64,000 nucleotides of DNA, taken from positions 62,001-126,000 of the forward strand of contig WNNJ02000747.1 of the NCBI GenBank assembly GCA_012934845.2, written 5' to 3'. The position numbers were made by a program, and so were the translations under genes. Positions 11,011 through 22,552 of the stretch are shown piece by piece. The stretch's first letter is position 1, and each line of letters starts with the position of its first letter. Under the pieces are notes generated by a model that was not told the origin of the DNA, did not search any database, and saw only the letters and a program-made list of their open reading frames with translations. This DNA comes from Pomphorhynchus laevis. Lineage: Eukaryota; Acanthocephala; Palaeacanthocephala; Echinorhynchida; Pomphorhynchidae.

Positions 11011-11134
11011 CCACGATATTTTTGATTATTTAAAAATGTTTATACGCAACTGACATAGATATATATAATTCAAATATATAAACGCATACAACATCATTAT
11101 AAAGGAGCGTCAATGAGTAGCTTAGTACTCAAAC

Positions 11135-11184
11135 ATTCCTTAATAATCAAAAATATCGGCAGATATTTTTGATTATTAAGGAAT
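11135..11184. repeat. 22-bp perfect inverted repeat, 6-nt loop
   Basis: Arms at 11135-11156 and 11163-11184 (ATTCCTTAATAATCAAAAAT and complement) form a perfect hairpin. A third, partial copy of the same sequence (GATATTTTTGATTATT) lies at about 11010, so this AT-rich block has been duplicated in both orientations. Confidence 0.85.
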
Positions 11185-11330
11185 GATAATAATCATTTAT
11201 TTAGAGTTCGTTTTCTCTTTAGTCGATAAATATGATGTTTTATTAGCAAAAATAAGGTATTAAACATAAACAGTATATGTTTAATATATAAAAAATATGT
11301 AGTATGTTAATATGTGGTATATAATATGTT

Positions 11331-12176
11331 ATGCAATATGCTGATGACATTCTCATCTATGCTCATGCACCTGTTTATCGTATTCACGATCTTAGTGTTT
11401 CTGCTTCCGACTGTCTTGTCTCAATTTCCAATCATCTTTCTTCCCTTCGCCTTTCTCTGAATCCTGATAAATCCGAAATAATGTGCGTCCTTTCTCGACG
11501 CCCCAGCTTAGAACCTCCCTCCGTAATATCAGATTCTACAATTCTTCCTATCGTCGATAATCTCGTTTTCTCAGGCTTCCATTTTGACAACCGACTTTCA
11601 CTTAAACCTTTCGTTAGAGATAAAGTACGCTCATCTACCTTGATACTCCGCAACCTCCGTCAAGTTCGTAGATTGATCGATTTCCCTTCTTGCATGACTC
11701 TAATATCTTCTCTCCTTTTTTCTAGACTCGATTATTGTCTTAGTCTATTTTCCAACTCACCTAAATCCACTCTTCTTCCCCTACAACGCATAGTCAACGC
11801 AGCCGTCCGAATTCTCCTCCGTCTTCGTCGTTTTGATCATACATCCTACCATCTTGCTTCTCTCGATTTGCCTACAATTTATTGTCGTGTTCAAATTCGT
11901 CTTCTTATCGTTGCTTTCCGCCTTGTAACTCTTCATACCCCTTCATTTCTCAATCTTCATTTTCTTGATAATTCTTGTCCTGTTTACTGTTCCTTGCGTT
12001 CCTGTAATTCCCTTCTTTTACATGTCCCAAACTACTCTACCTCCTTTGGACTCCGCTCCTTCCTTGTGGCTGCTCCTCTATCGTGGAATCATCTGCCCAT
12101 TCATATACGCCAATCAACTTCCCTGCAGTGCTTCAAACGACAAATCCGATCCCATTTAAACAATTTATCTACTTGA
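11331..12176 (+). pseudogene. L2/CR1-like RT catalytic and thumb region
   Basis: The 281-codon reading begins with QYADDILIYA, the RT catalytic YADD. It continues with SLRLSLNPDKSEIM, then LVFSGFHFDNRLSLKPFVRD, LLFSRLDYCLSLF, LQRIVNAAVRIL and VAAPLSWNHLPIHIRQSTSL. These are the standard C-terminal landmarks of L2/CR1-clade ORF2 (RLDYC, LQ-x-x-x-NAA-R, APLSWN-LP). It is uninterrupted to its stop at 12176 but lacks the N-terminal RT half, so it cannot be an active enzyme. The apparent Met start is an accident of the break. Confidence 0.9.
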
Positions 12177-12249
12177 CTTTTTCATTTTTGTATGTGGACT
12201 TGTAAGCGTACAGCTTGTACGCATTTGCCACATTAAATAAATTTGTATT

Positions 12250-13030
12250 ATTATTATAAAATGTATATACCTATACGTGATATATATAATACCTATACGT
12301 GAGCAACTACATAGAATACCTATAGCAACTACCGAATACCTATACGTGAGCAACTACATAGTAGAATAGCTCAACACACAAATATACAATCGCAGGAATT
12401 CGGATATTTCGTGGACCAAGAATTCGATTGATATTTAATAAAACAATATAATAACGGATCAATGTTTTGACTTTGTGAGCTATCGACCCATTTGCGGGAA
12501 CCTACAGTTGTGATTATTAGTATTTTGGAATTATATTTAAAAAAATAAAATAAAAAAAATAAAATGTATGCATAAAATGTAAAATATAATAAATAATATA
12601 AAAAATAATATAATAATATATAAAATGTAAAATATAATATGTGGTATATGTATGCCAAATCTATTTATCTATACTATTCATATACATAAACGGTATATGT
12701 ATTTCGTAATAAATCAACATCAGTTATTAGGAATATATTGGATAACGAAATACTATGCAAGATGGCCAGCCATAGTTTCATCACGCTCTAGAAATAATTA
12801 TGCGTTTTCTGAACTTCGATACAGAACTTTATTATCAATATCTCTCATAAACGGACTGATGATTTTCCAAAAACGCTCATGACCAACTTTGACATTAAAT
12901 TACATCGTACTGTCGTTATAATATATGTGTGTTAATCATCTAAATCTATATATTTCATTTTATACTAATTTTGGGAAACATACGTTTGTTTAGAATTATG
13001 AGCTAGAAAAAGTAACATGTTTTCAAATAG
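12250..13030. other. AT-rich stretch with short tandem repeat
   Basis: A short repeat built on GAATACCTATACGTGAGCAA occurs three times between 12265 and 12365. The rest is AT-rich with short readings on both strands that look accidental. Confidence 0.6.
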
Positions 13031-13032
13031 CG

Positions 13033-13164
13033 ATGATATGTAGAGGATGTTTAATTAGTTGGTCGAAATGGAATACTGTCGTCAGAGCGGACAATCTTTT
13101 AGCCATAGAGATTGAATATGACTACACACAACAACATTCTAGTACTTCTAACGACAACGAAAAG
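13033..13164 (+). CDS. Possible host coding exon (partial)
   Basis: A 44-codon open stretch, MICRGCLISWSKWNTVVRAD followed by NLLAIEIEYDYTQQ and an STSNDNEK end, is more complex than its AT-rich flanks. It begins just after an acceptor-like TTTTCAAATAG (ending 13030) and ends at AAAAG/GTAAAA, a donor-like junction at 13164/13165. No family is recognised. It may be a terminal piece of a host gene or a chance ORF. A neighbouring exon was not found. Confidence 0.3.
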
Positions 13165-13794
13165 GTAAAATATACTTAGTCAACCTTAAACTATATTTTG
13201 ATTCTTTGATGGTAAAATAATTATATCTGTTAATAATTTGGCACTTGGTTGTTAGCCGGAAATAAATCACAGTTGTTTAAAAAATTCAAAAAAAATTATT
13301 ACCATCAAATATTTTTTAGTTTTATACCAAATTATTTATATTCTAGTCATCATAAAACTTAATTTATGATTAAACTTAAAAATATAATTTTTATTTTAAA
13401 TTTTATAAATTTTATCAATCAAGTATATACCTTATCAATTAAATTATAAAGGCAACGTCGTTTCTGCAATTCAAATAAAATAAAATAATTAATTATTATT
13501 TATTATTATTATTAGTTAATAATTATTATTAATTAATTATGTATCAAATATATTCGATATCGTATTATATATATTTATTATGTATCATATCTGTGCGATA
13601 TCGTATTATATACGATACTATATACGATATTATATACGAAATATGTATCGTATCTAACTGTATATGATATCTCTCATATATTTATGATAGTTATTATATA
13701 TTTATTATATATTTTTTATACATATATTTACTTATAATAAAAATAAAATACCTTAGATTATTATTTTACTTTTTTGTTGTTGATGAACATTAAA
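13165..13794. other. Very AT-rich stretch
   Basis: Contains TATACGAT/ATCGTATA-type short palindromic runs at 13550-13680 and otherwise A/T tracts. No coding or named repeat was seen. Confidence 0.65.
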
Positions 13795-15430
13795 ATGCTA
13801 GCAATATAACGCTAGCATTCGACAATATCAAGCTTATTAAACAAAAATAAAACGGCACAACAGCCATATATGCACAGTACTGATACAAAAGAATTTCATG
13901 TTATTCCGGTCTTAATAAGTAATTTGAGTTTACAATTAGATTTGCGGGCAGGCATTCGAAGTATCACTGCTGTATATGGTTGGTGTGTCATTTTATTTTT
14001 GCTTGATAAAAGCGCTATCAGTGAAAGCTTCAATGAATGGCAACAAATCTAATTGGAAATTCCAATTACATATTATGATCAAAATAGCATGAAATTCTTT
14101 CGCATCAGTGTTGTTTATACATGGTTGTCATGCCATTTTATTTTTGCTTGATAAGCTCGCTATCGTCGAAAACTAGCAATATTTAATAATAAATTACTCA
14201 TGCATATAATGTCCCTCAACCTCAAGAAACTCCACTTTGACAAGAAAGTAAGATTATATATTTTATTATATATAAATAATTCTAAATATTTTAAATGAAG
14301 AATATTCGTGAAATTTGTTCATAACATGAAATTATTTAAAATAATTGATACTGATCCATTATTGATAAATAATTATTGAGCTGGATCAAATGAAAAATAA
14401 TAAATTATTTTTGATATTTCGCTAACTACTGTTACCATCTTCATAAAATTTCCTTAATTTACCTTAATTATTTTAATTACCTAAATTATATTAATTACCT
14501 TAGTAATTTTCTAATGATGCTAACAGTGGTTAGCGAAATATCAAAAATAATTTATGCTTTCCTTTGATCCAACTTCAATAATTATCTAACATTAAATTCT
14601 TCCGTATATTATTTCTGCTTGATAATGACGCCATTGTCGAAAGCTAGCATTATTTAATTTTTACAATAAATTTCTTCTGTCTATGGTGTCCATCAATATT
14701 AAGAAAGTTCACTTTGACAAGAAAGCAAATCTTGCTGCTGATTTATAAACTTTATAAAAATTTATAATGTTTATTTAAGCATACCAAAATTAACAGAATT
14801 ATTTGTATTTTACGTTATGGCAATTTAGATTTTAGATATGTAGTAGTGGATGCATCATTCATCATTAATTAATTATTTAGATTTTCTAAAATTTTATACA
14901 AACGAATTTCCAAATATTTTTACTTATACAGATTTATTTAAAGTTGTAAATACAATATGAATATATAGACTGATGTTTGAAATTATCGGTCATACGGAAC
15001 TTTGAAAATCCATGTGGATATATTGATATATTTTGTGGTGATAAATAAATTATATAATTTATTTTATATTAATTATATAAATTATATAATTTTGTGGTGA
15101 TATTTACGCGGTGTTGTACACTCTGCGATATTTAATCACGTGATGATGATCAAACCGTTTGTTATGAGGACGACTATCGATGAGATTGATCAAGAAATCT
15201 ATATATTTTCAATCAACCATATTCAATGACTGGCAACAAATTTAATTGGAAAATATCATTATCTATCATGACAGGCATTTGCTGGTTTGCATTGAAGTAT
15301 CAATGCTGTATATATATGATTGTTGTGCCATTTTATTTTTGCTTGAAAATGACGCTATCGTCGAAAGCTAGCATTTTTCTACAATAAATTACTCGTGTCT
15401 ATAATGTCTATCAATCTCGATAACGTAACT
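13795..15430. repeat. Cluster of a local dispersed repeat
   Basis: At least four degenerate direct units carry GTTGTGCCATTTTATTTTTG, then CTTGATAATGACGCTATCGT, GAAAGCTAGCAT and ACAATAAATTACTC-like sequence: about 13960, 14110, 14600 and 15310. An inverted unit occurs at 13795-13865. The units are a few hundred bases apart with AT-rich spacers. They look like a decayed tandem array of a non-autonomous element. Confidence 0.65.
14358..14592. repeat. Fold-back element with hammerhead-like stem
   Basis: Two arms of about 75 bp (ATTATTTTTGATATTTCGCT and its complement) flank an AT-rich centre. The right arm reads GATGCTAACAGTGGTTAGCG followed by AAATATC, a stem closed by GCTAAC/GTTAGC and followed by CGAAAT. 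The same arrangement recurs at 31.9-32.0 kb. The element is a MITE-like fold-back with no coding capacity. Confidence 0.65.
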
Positions 15431-15817
15431 AAAATAAAATAACTAAAGTTATTAAAAGAACAATATTAAACATTAATTAACAAATATTTTATGTATTGCC
15501 CCTTCACATCTCACTTATATCTAAATCGAAACAGTGATATGTAGACACAGACTACGGTGTTGATCTATATAAAGCCGACGTTTGTGTAAAGCATGAATTG
15601 TATTTTAATAAATGCTCAATTTTGTTGCGTTCCCTACCAAATTTTTAAAAATTAAAACATGATCGCGTCAGTATAATTTGTTTATATGTGATTTTGAACT
15701 TTTGAAAAATCAAGTGAAGCACATGACAAAATACATGAAATAATTACTCTCATTATCAGCAAATTATGACGTCAGGGATTGTGAGCTGAAAGAAAACTGA
15801 AAACGAACACATCCTAA

Positions 15818-15901
15818 CGCTGTGCCGTTTCGTCATTGTTTAGACTCATCAGTACCGGATACCTTCACTGCTGGATTCAGAGAGGACCAGTGGACGGAGC
15901 G
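15818..15901 (-). ncRNA. Hammerhead ribozyme, type III, left arm
   Basis: On the minus strand: stem III CGCTCCG, cleavage triplet GTC (complement of 15893-15895), stem I with a roughly 35-nt loop, box CTGATGA (complement of 15846-15852), stem II GTC/GAC with an 8-nt loop, GAAA, then CGG, a CAC bulge and AGCG closing stem III with CGCT. All invariant core bases are present. Stem I begins with a C-A mismatch followed by five pairs (one G-T). Open stem III makes it type III. Confidence 0.7.
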
Positions 15902-16110
15902 TAAACTAACAATGACTCATCAGTGTGATACGAATATCACACTAAGAGTATACACTGACTAGTCCTGTGATAACTACAAGGGATTCCCATCAGCGTGCGT
16001 AAAAAATACAACTAAAATCTGACATCATAATTTGCTGAAAATGAGAATTATTATATATTGATAAATTATTATATATGGGAGTATACACTGATGAGTAATT
16101 GTTAGTTTAC

Positions 16111-16192
16111 GCAGCCGTCTACCGGTCATCTCTGAATCCAGCAGTGGAGGTATCCGGTACCGATGAGTCTAAACAATGACGAAACACACAGC
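16111..16192 (+). ncRNA. Hammerhead ribozyme, type III, right arm, variant core
   Basis: GTC at 16117-16119 is followed by a perfect 6-bp stem I, TACCGG (16120-16125) with CCGGTA (16154-16159). The box at 16160-16166 is CCGATGA instead of CTGATGA, changing an invariant core base. Stem II GTC/GAC and GAAA (16181-16184) are intact. Stem III is weak here. The perfect stem I and the mutated box are the reverse of the left arm, so the arms decayed independently. Confidence 0.6.
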
Positions 16193-16245
16193 ATTAGGCT
16201 GTGTTTGTTTTCTGTTTTCTCTCAGCTCACCATCCCTGACGTCAT

Positions 16246-17585
16246 GAAATGACTCTTGATGCTTTAATGCTTGTATTCGGTTTGATGCAATTTGTAGGCC
16301 TAAAAGACAAAAGTGAATATTTTTCCAAGGTAAAAATTATATTCGATTTAAAAAAATATGAAGTTAATTTAAAAACGTCAATTCTGTTTTTATTTTTATT
16401 ATCGTAATTAAGTAGATCATTGTTTGTTTCAATTTAATTTGACAGCTCGGATATGCTTAAATTATGTTTCCTGACTTTCATTAATTTCATCAATGACTGC
16501 TGTAATCCAATTATAATTCCAGCAACTATATTGTTTAAAATAACACTACATTCAACCAAATACTTTTCGATATATTCGTTCCGGAAGCAATTAACTTTTC
16601 ATTTTATTTTATAAGAAGATAAAAGGAAAAAGAAAAAGCTTTTTTTGCGATAGAGTTTAAAATTTGACTTCAAGAGTTTGCATACTTTACAAAATTTTAT
16701 CTGATTTACTTCTTCCCTTTATTTTGTAGAGTGCATCTTATTTTAATGTTTGCATTAATGAAAAACTTTTAATAAAATGAAAAACTTGACTAAATTCAAA
16801 ATTTATGAATAAACTATTATGAATATAAGTGGACACTATATTGTAATTATATTAATTTAATATAACAAAATATTTACTATTTTATGAATAAAATAAAATA
16901 TTATATTATATTATGTCGATATTTCAAGGTTTAATGTTTTAAGAAATTCTTGAAAAATAGAACATCATTGCACATCAAAGTAACATTATTGCATATAAAT
17001 AATGATGCAATTAAATGATAATCATAAAAACAGCATCATTGCATATTTCAAATACATAAAAATGCTTCGTTTATTTTTAGGATTCCGAGACAGTAATGAT
17101 CATTCCCGGTCAAGTAGCATTTGCATCGAAATCAAATCGAACTTTTGATATGGATACAGGAAAAAAAGTAAATTACTCATTTAAATAACATCAAATTAAT
17201 ATATCTATATTTAAAACAGACTTTTGCGAACTTGTATCAATTAGCTGCTACTTGTTTCAGTCAGACCGCAATGTCACGAATAAACGAAATGTCAACTCAA
17301 ACATTAACGCATGTTTGGCAATTTCTTCATTTGTTTAGACCATTCGAATATTAAAATTTAAACGTTTACTCTAAATCATCTCACATCTATTTCTTTATTT
17401 CGTACAGCAGCACATTATCACAACTATAGTATTAAATAATAAATGTTTAATTATTAATGTAATAATAAATAATATTTTTATTAGATAATAAACTTTCAAA
17501 CGGAACTGTGTATTGTGGTTTAGGTCATTAGAGCATATTAACTTTTAATAAAACATGACTAATGTTACTTCCTTTTAACGTTAAA
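16246..17585. other. AT-rich stretch without recognisable gene
   Basis: Long A/T tracts with short direct repeats (TAATGATGCAATTAAATGAT-like near 17000) and no coding reading above 60 codons. A run of ATCGATAATATCAATC-like sequence near 17610 is the edge of the satellite array. Confidence 0.6.
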
Positions 17586-20500
17586 AAATATAAGATTAAT
17601 AATCGAAAACAATAATCATCGATAATATCAATCATATATAAGATTAATCATCGATAAGATTAATCATCGATAAGATCAATAATATATAAGATTAATCATC
17701 GATAAGACTAATCATCGATAAGATTAATCATCGATTAGATTGAGCATCGATTAGATAAATCATCGATAAGAAATTAATCATCGATAAGATTAATCACCAA
17801 TAAGATTAATCAACGATAAGATTAAGCATCGATAAGATTAATCATCGATTAGATTGAGCATCGATAAGATAAATCATCGATAAGAAATTAATCATCGATA
17901 AGATTAATCATCGATAAAATTAATCATCGATAAGATTAATCATCGATAAGATTAATCATCGATAAGATCAATAATATATAAGATTAATCATCGATAAGAT
18001 TAATCACCAATAAGATTAATCACCGATAAGATTGAGCATCGATTAGATTGAGCATCGATTAGATTAATCATCGATAAGATTAATCACCAATAAGATTAAT
18101 CATCGATTAGATTAATAATCGATAAGATTAATCATCGATAAGATTAATCATCGATAAGATTAATCACCGATAAGATTAAGCATCGATAAGATTAATCATC
18201 GATTAGATTGAGCATCGATAAGATAAATCATCGATAAGAAATTAATCATCGATAAGATTAATCATCGATAAAATTAATCATCGATAAGATTAATCATCGA
18301 TAAGATTAATCATCGATAAGATCAATAACATATAAGATTAATCATCGATAAGATTAATCATCGATAAGATCGATAAGATTAATCATCGATAAGATTAATC
18401 ATCGATAAGATTAATCATCGATAAGATTAATCATCGATAAGATTAATCATCGATAAGATTAATCATCGATAAGATTAATCATCGATAAGATTAATCATCG
18501 ATAAGATTAATCATCGATAAGATTAATCATCGATAAGATTAATCACCGATAAGATTAAGCATCGATAAGATTAATCATCGATTAGATTAAGCATCGATAA
18601 GATAAATCATCGATAAGAAATTAATCATCGATAAGATTAATCATCGATAAAATTAATCATCGATAAGATTAATCATCGATAAAATTAATCATCGATAAGA
18701 TTAATCATCGATAAGATCAATAATATATAAGATTAATCATCGATAAGACTAATCATCGATAAGATTAATCATCGATAAGATTAATCATCGATAAGATTAA
18801 TCATCGATAAGATTAATCATCGATAAGATTAATCATCGATAAGATTAATCATCGATAAGATTAATCATCGGTAAGATTAAATATTGACAAGATTATTCTT
18901 CGATAAGATAAATCATCGATAAGAAATTAATCATCGATAAAATTAATCATCGATAAGATTAATCATCGATAAGATTAATCATCGATAAGATTAATCATCG
19001 ATAAGATTAATCACCAATAAGATTAATAAACGATAAGATTAATCATCGATAAGAAATTAATCATCGATAAGATTAATCATCGATAAAAAAATAAATATCG
19101 ATAAGATTAATCATCAATAAGATTAATCATCGATAAGATTAATCATCAATAAGATTAATCATCGATAAGATTAATCATCAATAAGATTAATCATCGATAA
19201 GATTAATCACCAATAAGATTAATCACCGATAAGATTAGGCATCGATAAGATTAATCATCGATTAGATTGAGCATCGATAAGATAAATCATCGATAAGAAA
19301 TTAATCATCGATAAGATTAATCATCGATAAGACTAATCATCGATAAGATTAATCATCGATATGATTAATCATCGATAAGACTAATCATCGATATGATTAA
19401 TCATCGATAAGACTAATCATTGATAAGACTAATCATCGATAAGATTAATCATCGATAAGATTAATCATCGATAAGACTAATCATCGATAAGATTAATCAT
19501 CGATAGGATTAACCATCGGTAAGATAAAATATTGACAAGATTATTCATCGATAAGATTAATCATCGATAAGATTAATCATCGATAAGATTAATCATCGAT
19601 AAGATTAATCATCGATAAGATTAATCATAGATAAGATTAATCATCGATAAGATTAATCATCGATAAGATTAATCATCGATAAGATTAATCATCGATAAGA
19701 TTAATCGTCGAAAATATTAATCATCGGTAAAATTAAATATTGACAAGATTATTCTTCGATAAGATTAATCATCGATAAGAAATTAATCATCGATAAGAAA
19801 TTAATCATCGATAAGATTAATCATCAATAAGATTAATCATCGATAAGATTAATCACCAATAAGATTAAGCATCGATAAGATTAATCATCGATTAGATTTA
19901 GCATCGATTAGATTAATCATCGATAAGAAATTAATCATCGATAAGATTAATCGTCGAAAATATTAATCATCGGTAAAATTAAATATTGACAAGATTATTC
20001 TTCGATAAAATTAATTATCGATAAGAAATTAATCATCGATAAGATTAATCATCAATAAGATTAATCATCGATAAGATTAATCACCAATAAGATTAATCAC
20101 CGATAAGATATAGCATCGTTAAGATTAATCATCGATTAGATTGAGCATCGATAAGATAAATCATCGTTAAGAAATTAATCATCGATAAGATTAATCATCG
20201 ATAAGATTAATCATCAATAAGATTAATCATCGATAATACTAATCATCGATAAGACTAATCATCGATAAGATTAATCATCGATAAGATTAATCATCGATAA
20301 GATTAATCATTTATAAGATTAATCATCGATAAGATTAATCATCGATAAGACTAATCATCGATAAGACTAATCATCGATAAGATTAATCATCGGTAAGATT
20401 AATCATCGGTAAGATTAAATATTGACAAGATTATTCTTCGATAAGATAAATCATCGATAAGAAATTAATCATCGATAAGATTAATCATCGATAAGATTAA

Positions 20501-20640
20501 TCGTCGAAAAGATTAATCATCGGTAAAATTAAATATTGACAAGATTATTCTTCGATAAGATTAATCATCGATAAGTTTAATCATCGATAAGATTAATCAT
20601 CGATAAGTTTAATCATCGTTAAGATTCATCTTTGATCAAA
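17586..20640 (+). repeat. 16-bp satellite array, about 190 units
   Basis: About 3.05 kb is a tandem array of GATTAATCATCGATAA. Variants include CACCAATAA, AGCATCGAT, GAAATTAATC and ATATTGACAAG, and some variants recur in blocks (the AGATAAATC then GAAATTAATC pair near 17870, 18220, 18600, 19280 and 20150). That pattern suggests higher-order duplication at spacings of about 350-380 bp and multiples. Each unit carries two palindromes, GATTAATC and ATCGAT. No coding function. It is satellite-like, and could be a minisatellite or a pericentromeric block. Confidence 0.97.
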
Positions 20641-21045
20641 TTAATCAAAGATATAAGTAAATGATTAATTATTTAATTTGATCGTATAATTAGTGTTATA
20701 TGATTATCATTTAATAATTTAACGGTAGATTCACAAGAATTGCAGTATGAAGAAGTGCAAGGAACATGGTGATTTGTACTTGAAATGTTAGATATGATAG
20801 GTATGGACAAAGAATTCAATTATACCGCCTCCGATGAGATATGGATAGAACATCACTGACACATTGAAGAAAATAGGAGTATATCATTATGTGTTATTTA
20901 ATCGAAATATAAGAAATATCATATGTTAAACTGATTGAAAATGTATAAAAATGATTGAAAATTTATAAGAAAATTGACTTAGCTTTGCATTAAATATCAA
21001 TGATAATTAAATCAATGATTATGTGTAGTATATATAATAAAGTAC
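20641..21045. other. Transition from satellite to PLE cluster
   Basis: Starts with decayed satellite units (TTAATCAAAGATATAAG), then about 300 bp of AT-rich single-copy-like sequence. No feature was recognised. Confidence 0.5.
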
Positions 21046-21508
21046 ATGCATACTCCAGTATATAGGAAAAACATATCAAATGTTAAAAACTAGGTTTAGG
21101 CAACACACTTATATTAATATACAGCATAATAGCCGAACTACATTAGTCTAACAAAACTAAAATCAGATATTACGTTTCTACAATAAATTAAAATAGATTA
21201 ATTGAAAGCCATGATAGGTTAAGTTGTATGATAAACAGTTATTGTAATATAAAATACTATAATCGGAAAATAAATGTAATAACAATAAAAAATATACACT
21301 GACAATAAAATTCATTAATAAATGTAAATATAACACAAATATAGGTAGACTTTTAAATAATTCTAAAAGTAGGAAATAATATGATCAGATTCAAGTAAAT
21401 ATATTCCTAAAATAAGGTATAAACTCTAAATTTGAGTGGTATACACTCACCAAATTTGAGTGTCCAAAATGATTTTGTTTTTCATACATTGTAACTTTAT
21501 TTGTTTTA

Positions 21509-21760
21509 TTGTTTCAGATACTTTTCAGATATTGGAAAACATATCAAATGTTAAAAACTAGGTTTAGGCAACACATATGTAATATACAACATAATAGCCG
21601 ATCTACATTTCATAAGCATATGAGATTAATAGAATATGATATAAGATACTGTAAATTAATTATTTTAGAACATAGTATTGAAGAAAATAAGGTAATATTA
21701 AATCAAAAACTATTAGAAAAATAAGATTTTTGGATTAAAATTTTTGTTACTTTAATTTTG
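21509..21760 (+). pseudogene. GIY-YIG nuclease domain of Naiad-type PLE
   Basis: Reads KTYQMLKTRFRQHICNIQHN, then FHKHMRLIEYDI and an NQKLLEK end followed by DFWIK. This fits the GIY-YIG nuclease core of PLEs: the K-T-x-x-x-L-x-x-R-x-x-QH helix and the C-terminal E-x-FWI segment. A copy of the domain at 29.6-29.9 kb shows the preceding CTCGLQYIGKT. The domain would nick target DNA during insertion. Fossil fragment. Confidence 0.7.
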
Positions 21761-22552
21761 AATTAATTGAGAATGGATGATAAAAGCTATAACATTTGAT
21801 GATACCTGAGCAGGTGTGTCTTTCAATATACCTTGATAATAATATGATACGTCGAATAATGGGTTTGAAATCACTTGATGATGTAATAGTATTGAAAAAA
21901 TGTATATATGAACAATTAGAAAAACTAAAACAACTTATAAGTTATAATAAGCGAAAAGATCTTTATGTAAATATAAGGAGTTTTTCTGCAGATCTCATTT
22001 GTTCGATAAATAAAGATTAATTAACGATTATGATAGTTTAAGTTGTATAATAGAGTTATTGTAAAACAAAATACTCTAATCGGACAATAAATGTTAATAA
22101 TAGCGATAAAAAATATACACTGACCATAAAATTCAATAATATAAATATAGGTAGACTTTTAAGTAATTCTAAAAGTAAAGAAATAATTGGATTAGATTGA
22201 AGTAAATATATTCCTAAAATAGGTTTAAGTTGTTACCGCCAATAGTTCGACAAATTTGTAATCATAAAATGAACAGAGCGATATAAAACGATGATATTAG
22301 AAACAACATAAACAGATTTGGTAAGTAAGCTGATTTATAGCGAAAACTTAAATATGTCAAAGATTATCATTTAAAAAGAAAATTATAATAACAAACAATT
22401 ACAAAAAAGATAAAATTAATAAAGATATGTATACAGAACTTAGTAAATTAAAGCATAACTATACTTTGATAAGTTGATTAATAGTAAAAGCTTAAATACA
22501 TCAAAGATAAACATTTGGAAATACTTATATATTAGATAAAATTAGAGAGAAA

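Larger units (their letters stand above)
9728..12250 (+). mobile_element. 5'-truncated L2/CR1-like LINE, interrupted
   Basis: The element starts inside its endonuclease, so it is 5'-truncated, and it sits in a Penelope-like fragment. It runs through the endonuclease and linker, is broken at 10735-11330 by a palindrome, an HX fragment and AT-rich DNA, and resumes at the RT catalytic YADD. The 3' UTR at 12177-12250 has a hairpin (GCGTACAGCTTGTACGC near 12205) and ends in AAATAAATTTGTATTATTAT, a simple 3' repeat as in CR1/L2 elements. The RT segment between the two halves is absent here. Confidence 0.85.
15767..16245. repeat. Fold-back element with a hammerhead in each arm
   Basis: Arms of about 160 bp (15767-15926 and 16086-16245) are inverted copies of each other, beginning TGACGTCAGGGAT at the outer ends and meeting ACACTGATGAGT at the inner ends. 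The spacer is about 160 bp. Each arm holds GTC, a long stem I hairpin, the CUGAUGA box, a 3-bp stem II and GAAAC in type III hammerhead order, reading outwards. Other family members lie at 61.4 and 62.2 kb. Confidence 0.8.

Noticed and set aside
11432-11653. Minus-strand 73-codon basic reading
   Set aside because: It is the antisense shadow of the L2-like RT region.
17586-20640. Regular repeats that could suggest a CRISPR array
   Set aside because: Units are contiguous 16-mers without unique spacers and no cas genes exist; the setting is eukaryotic satellite DNA.
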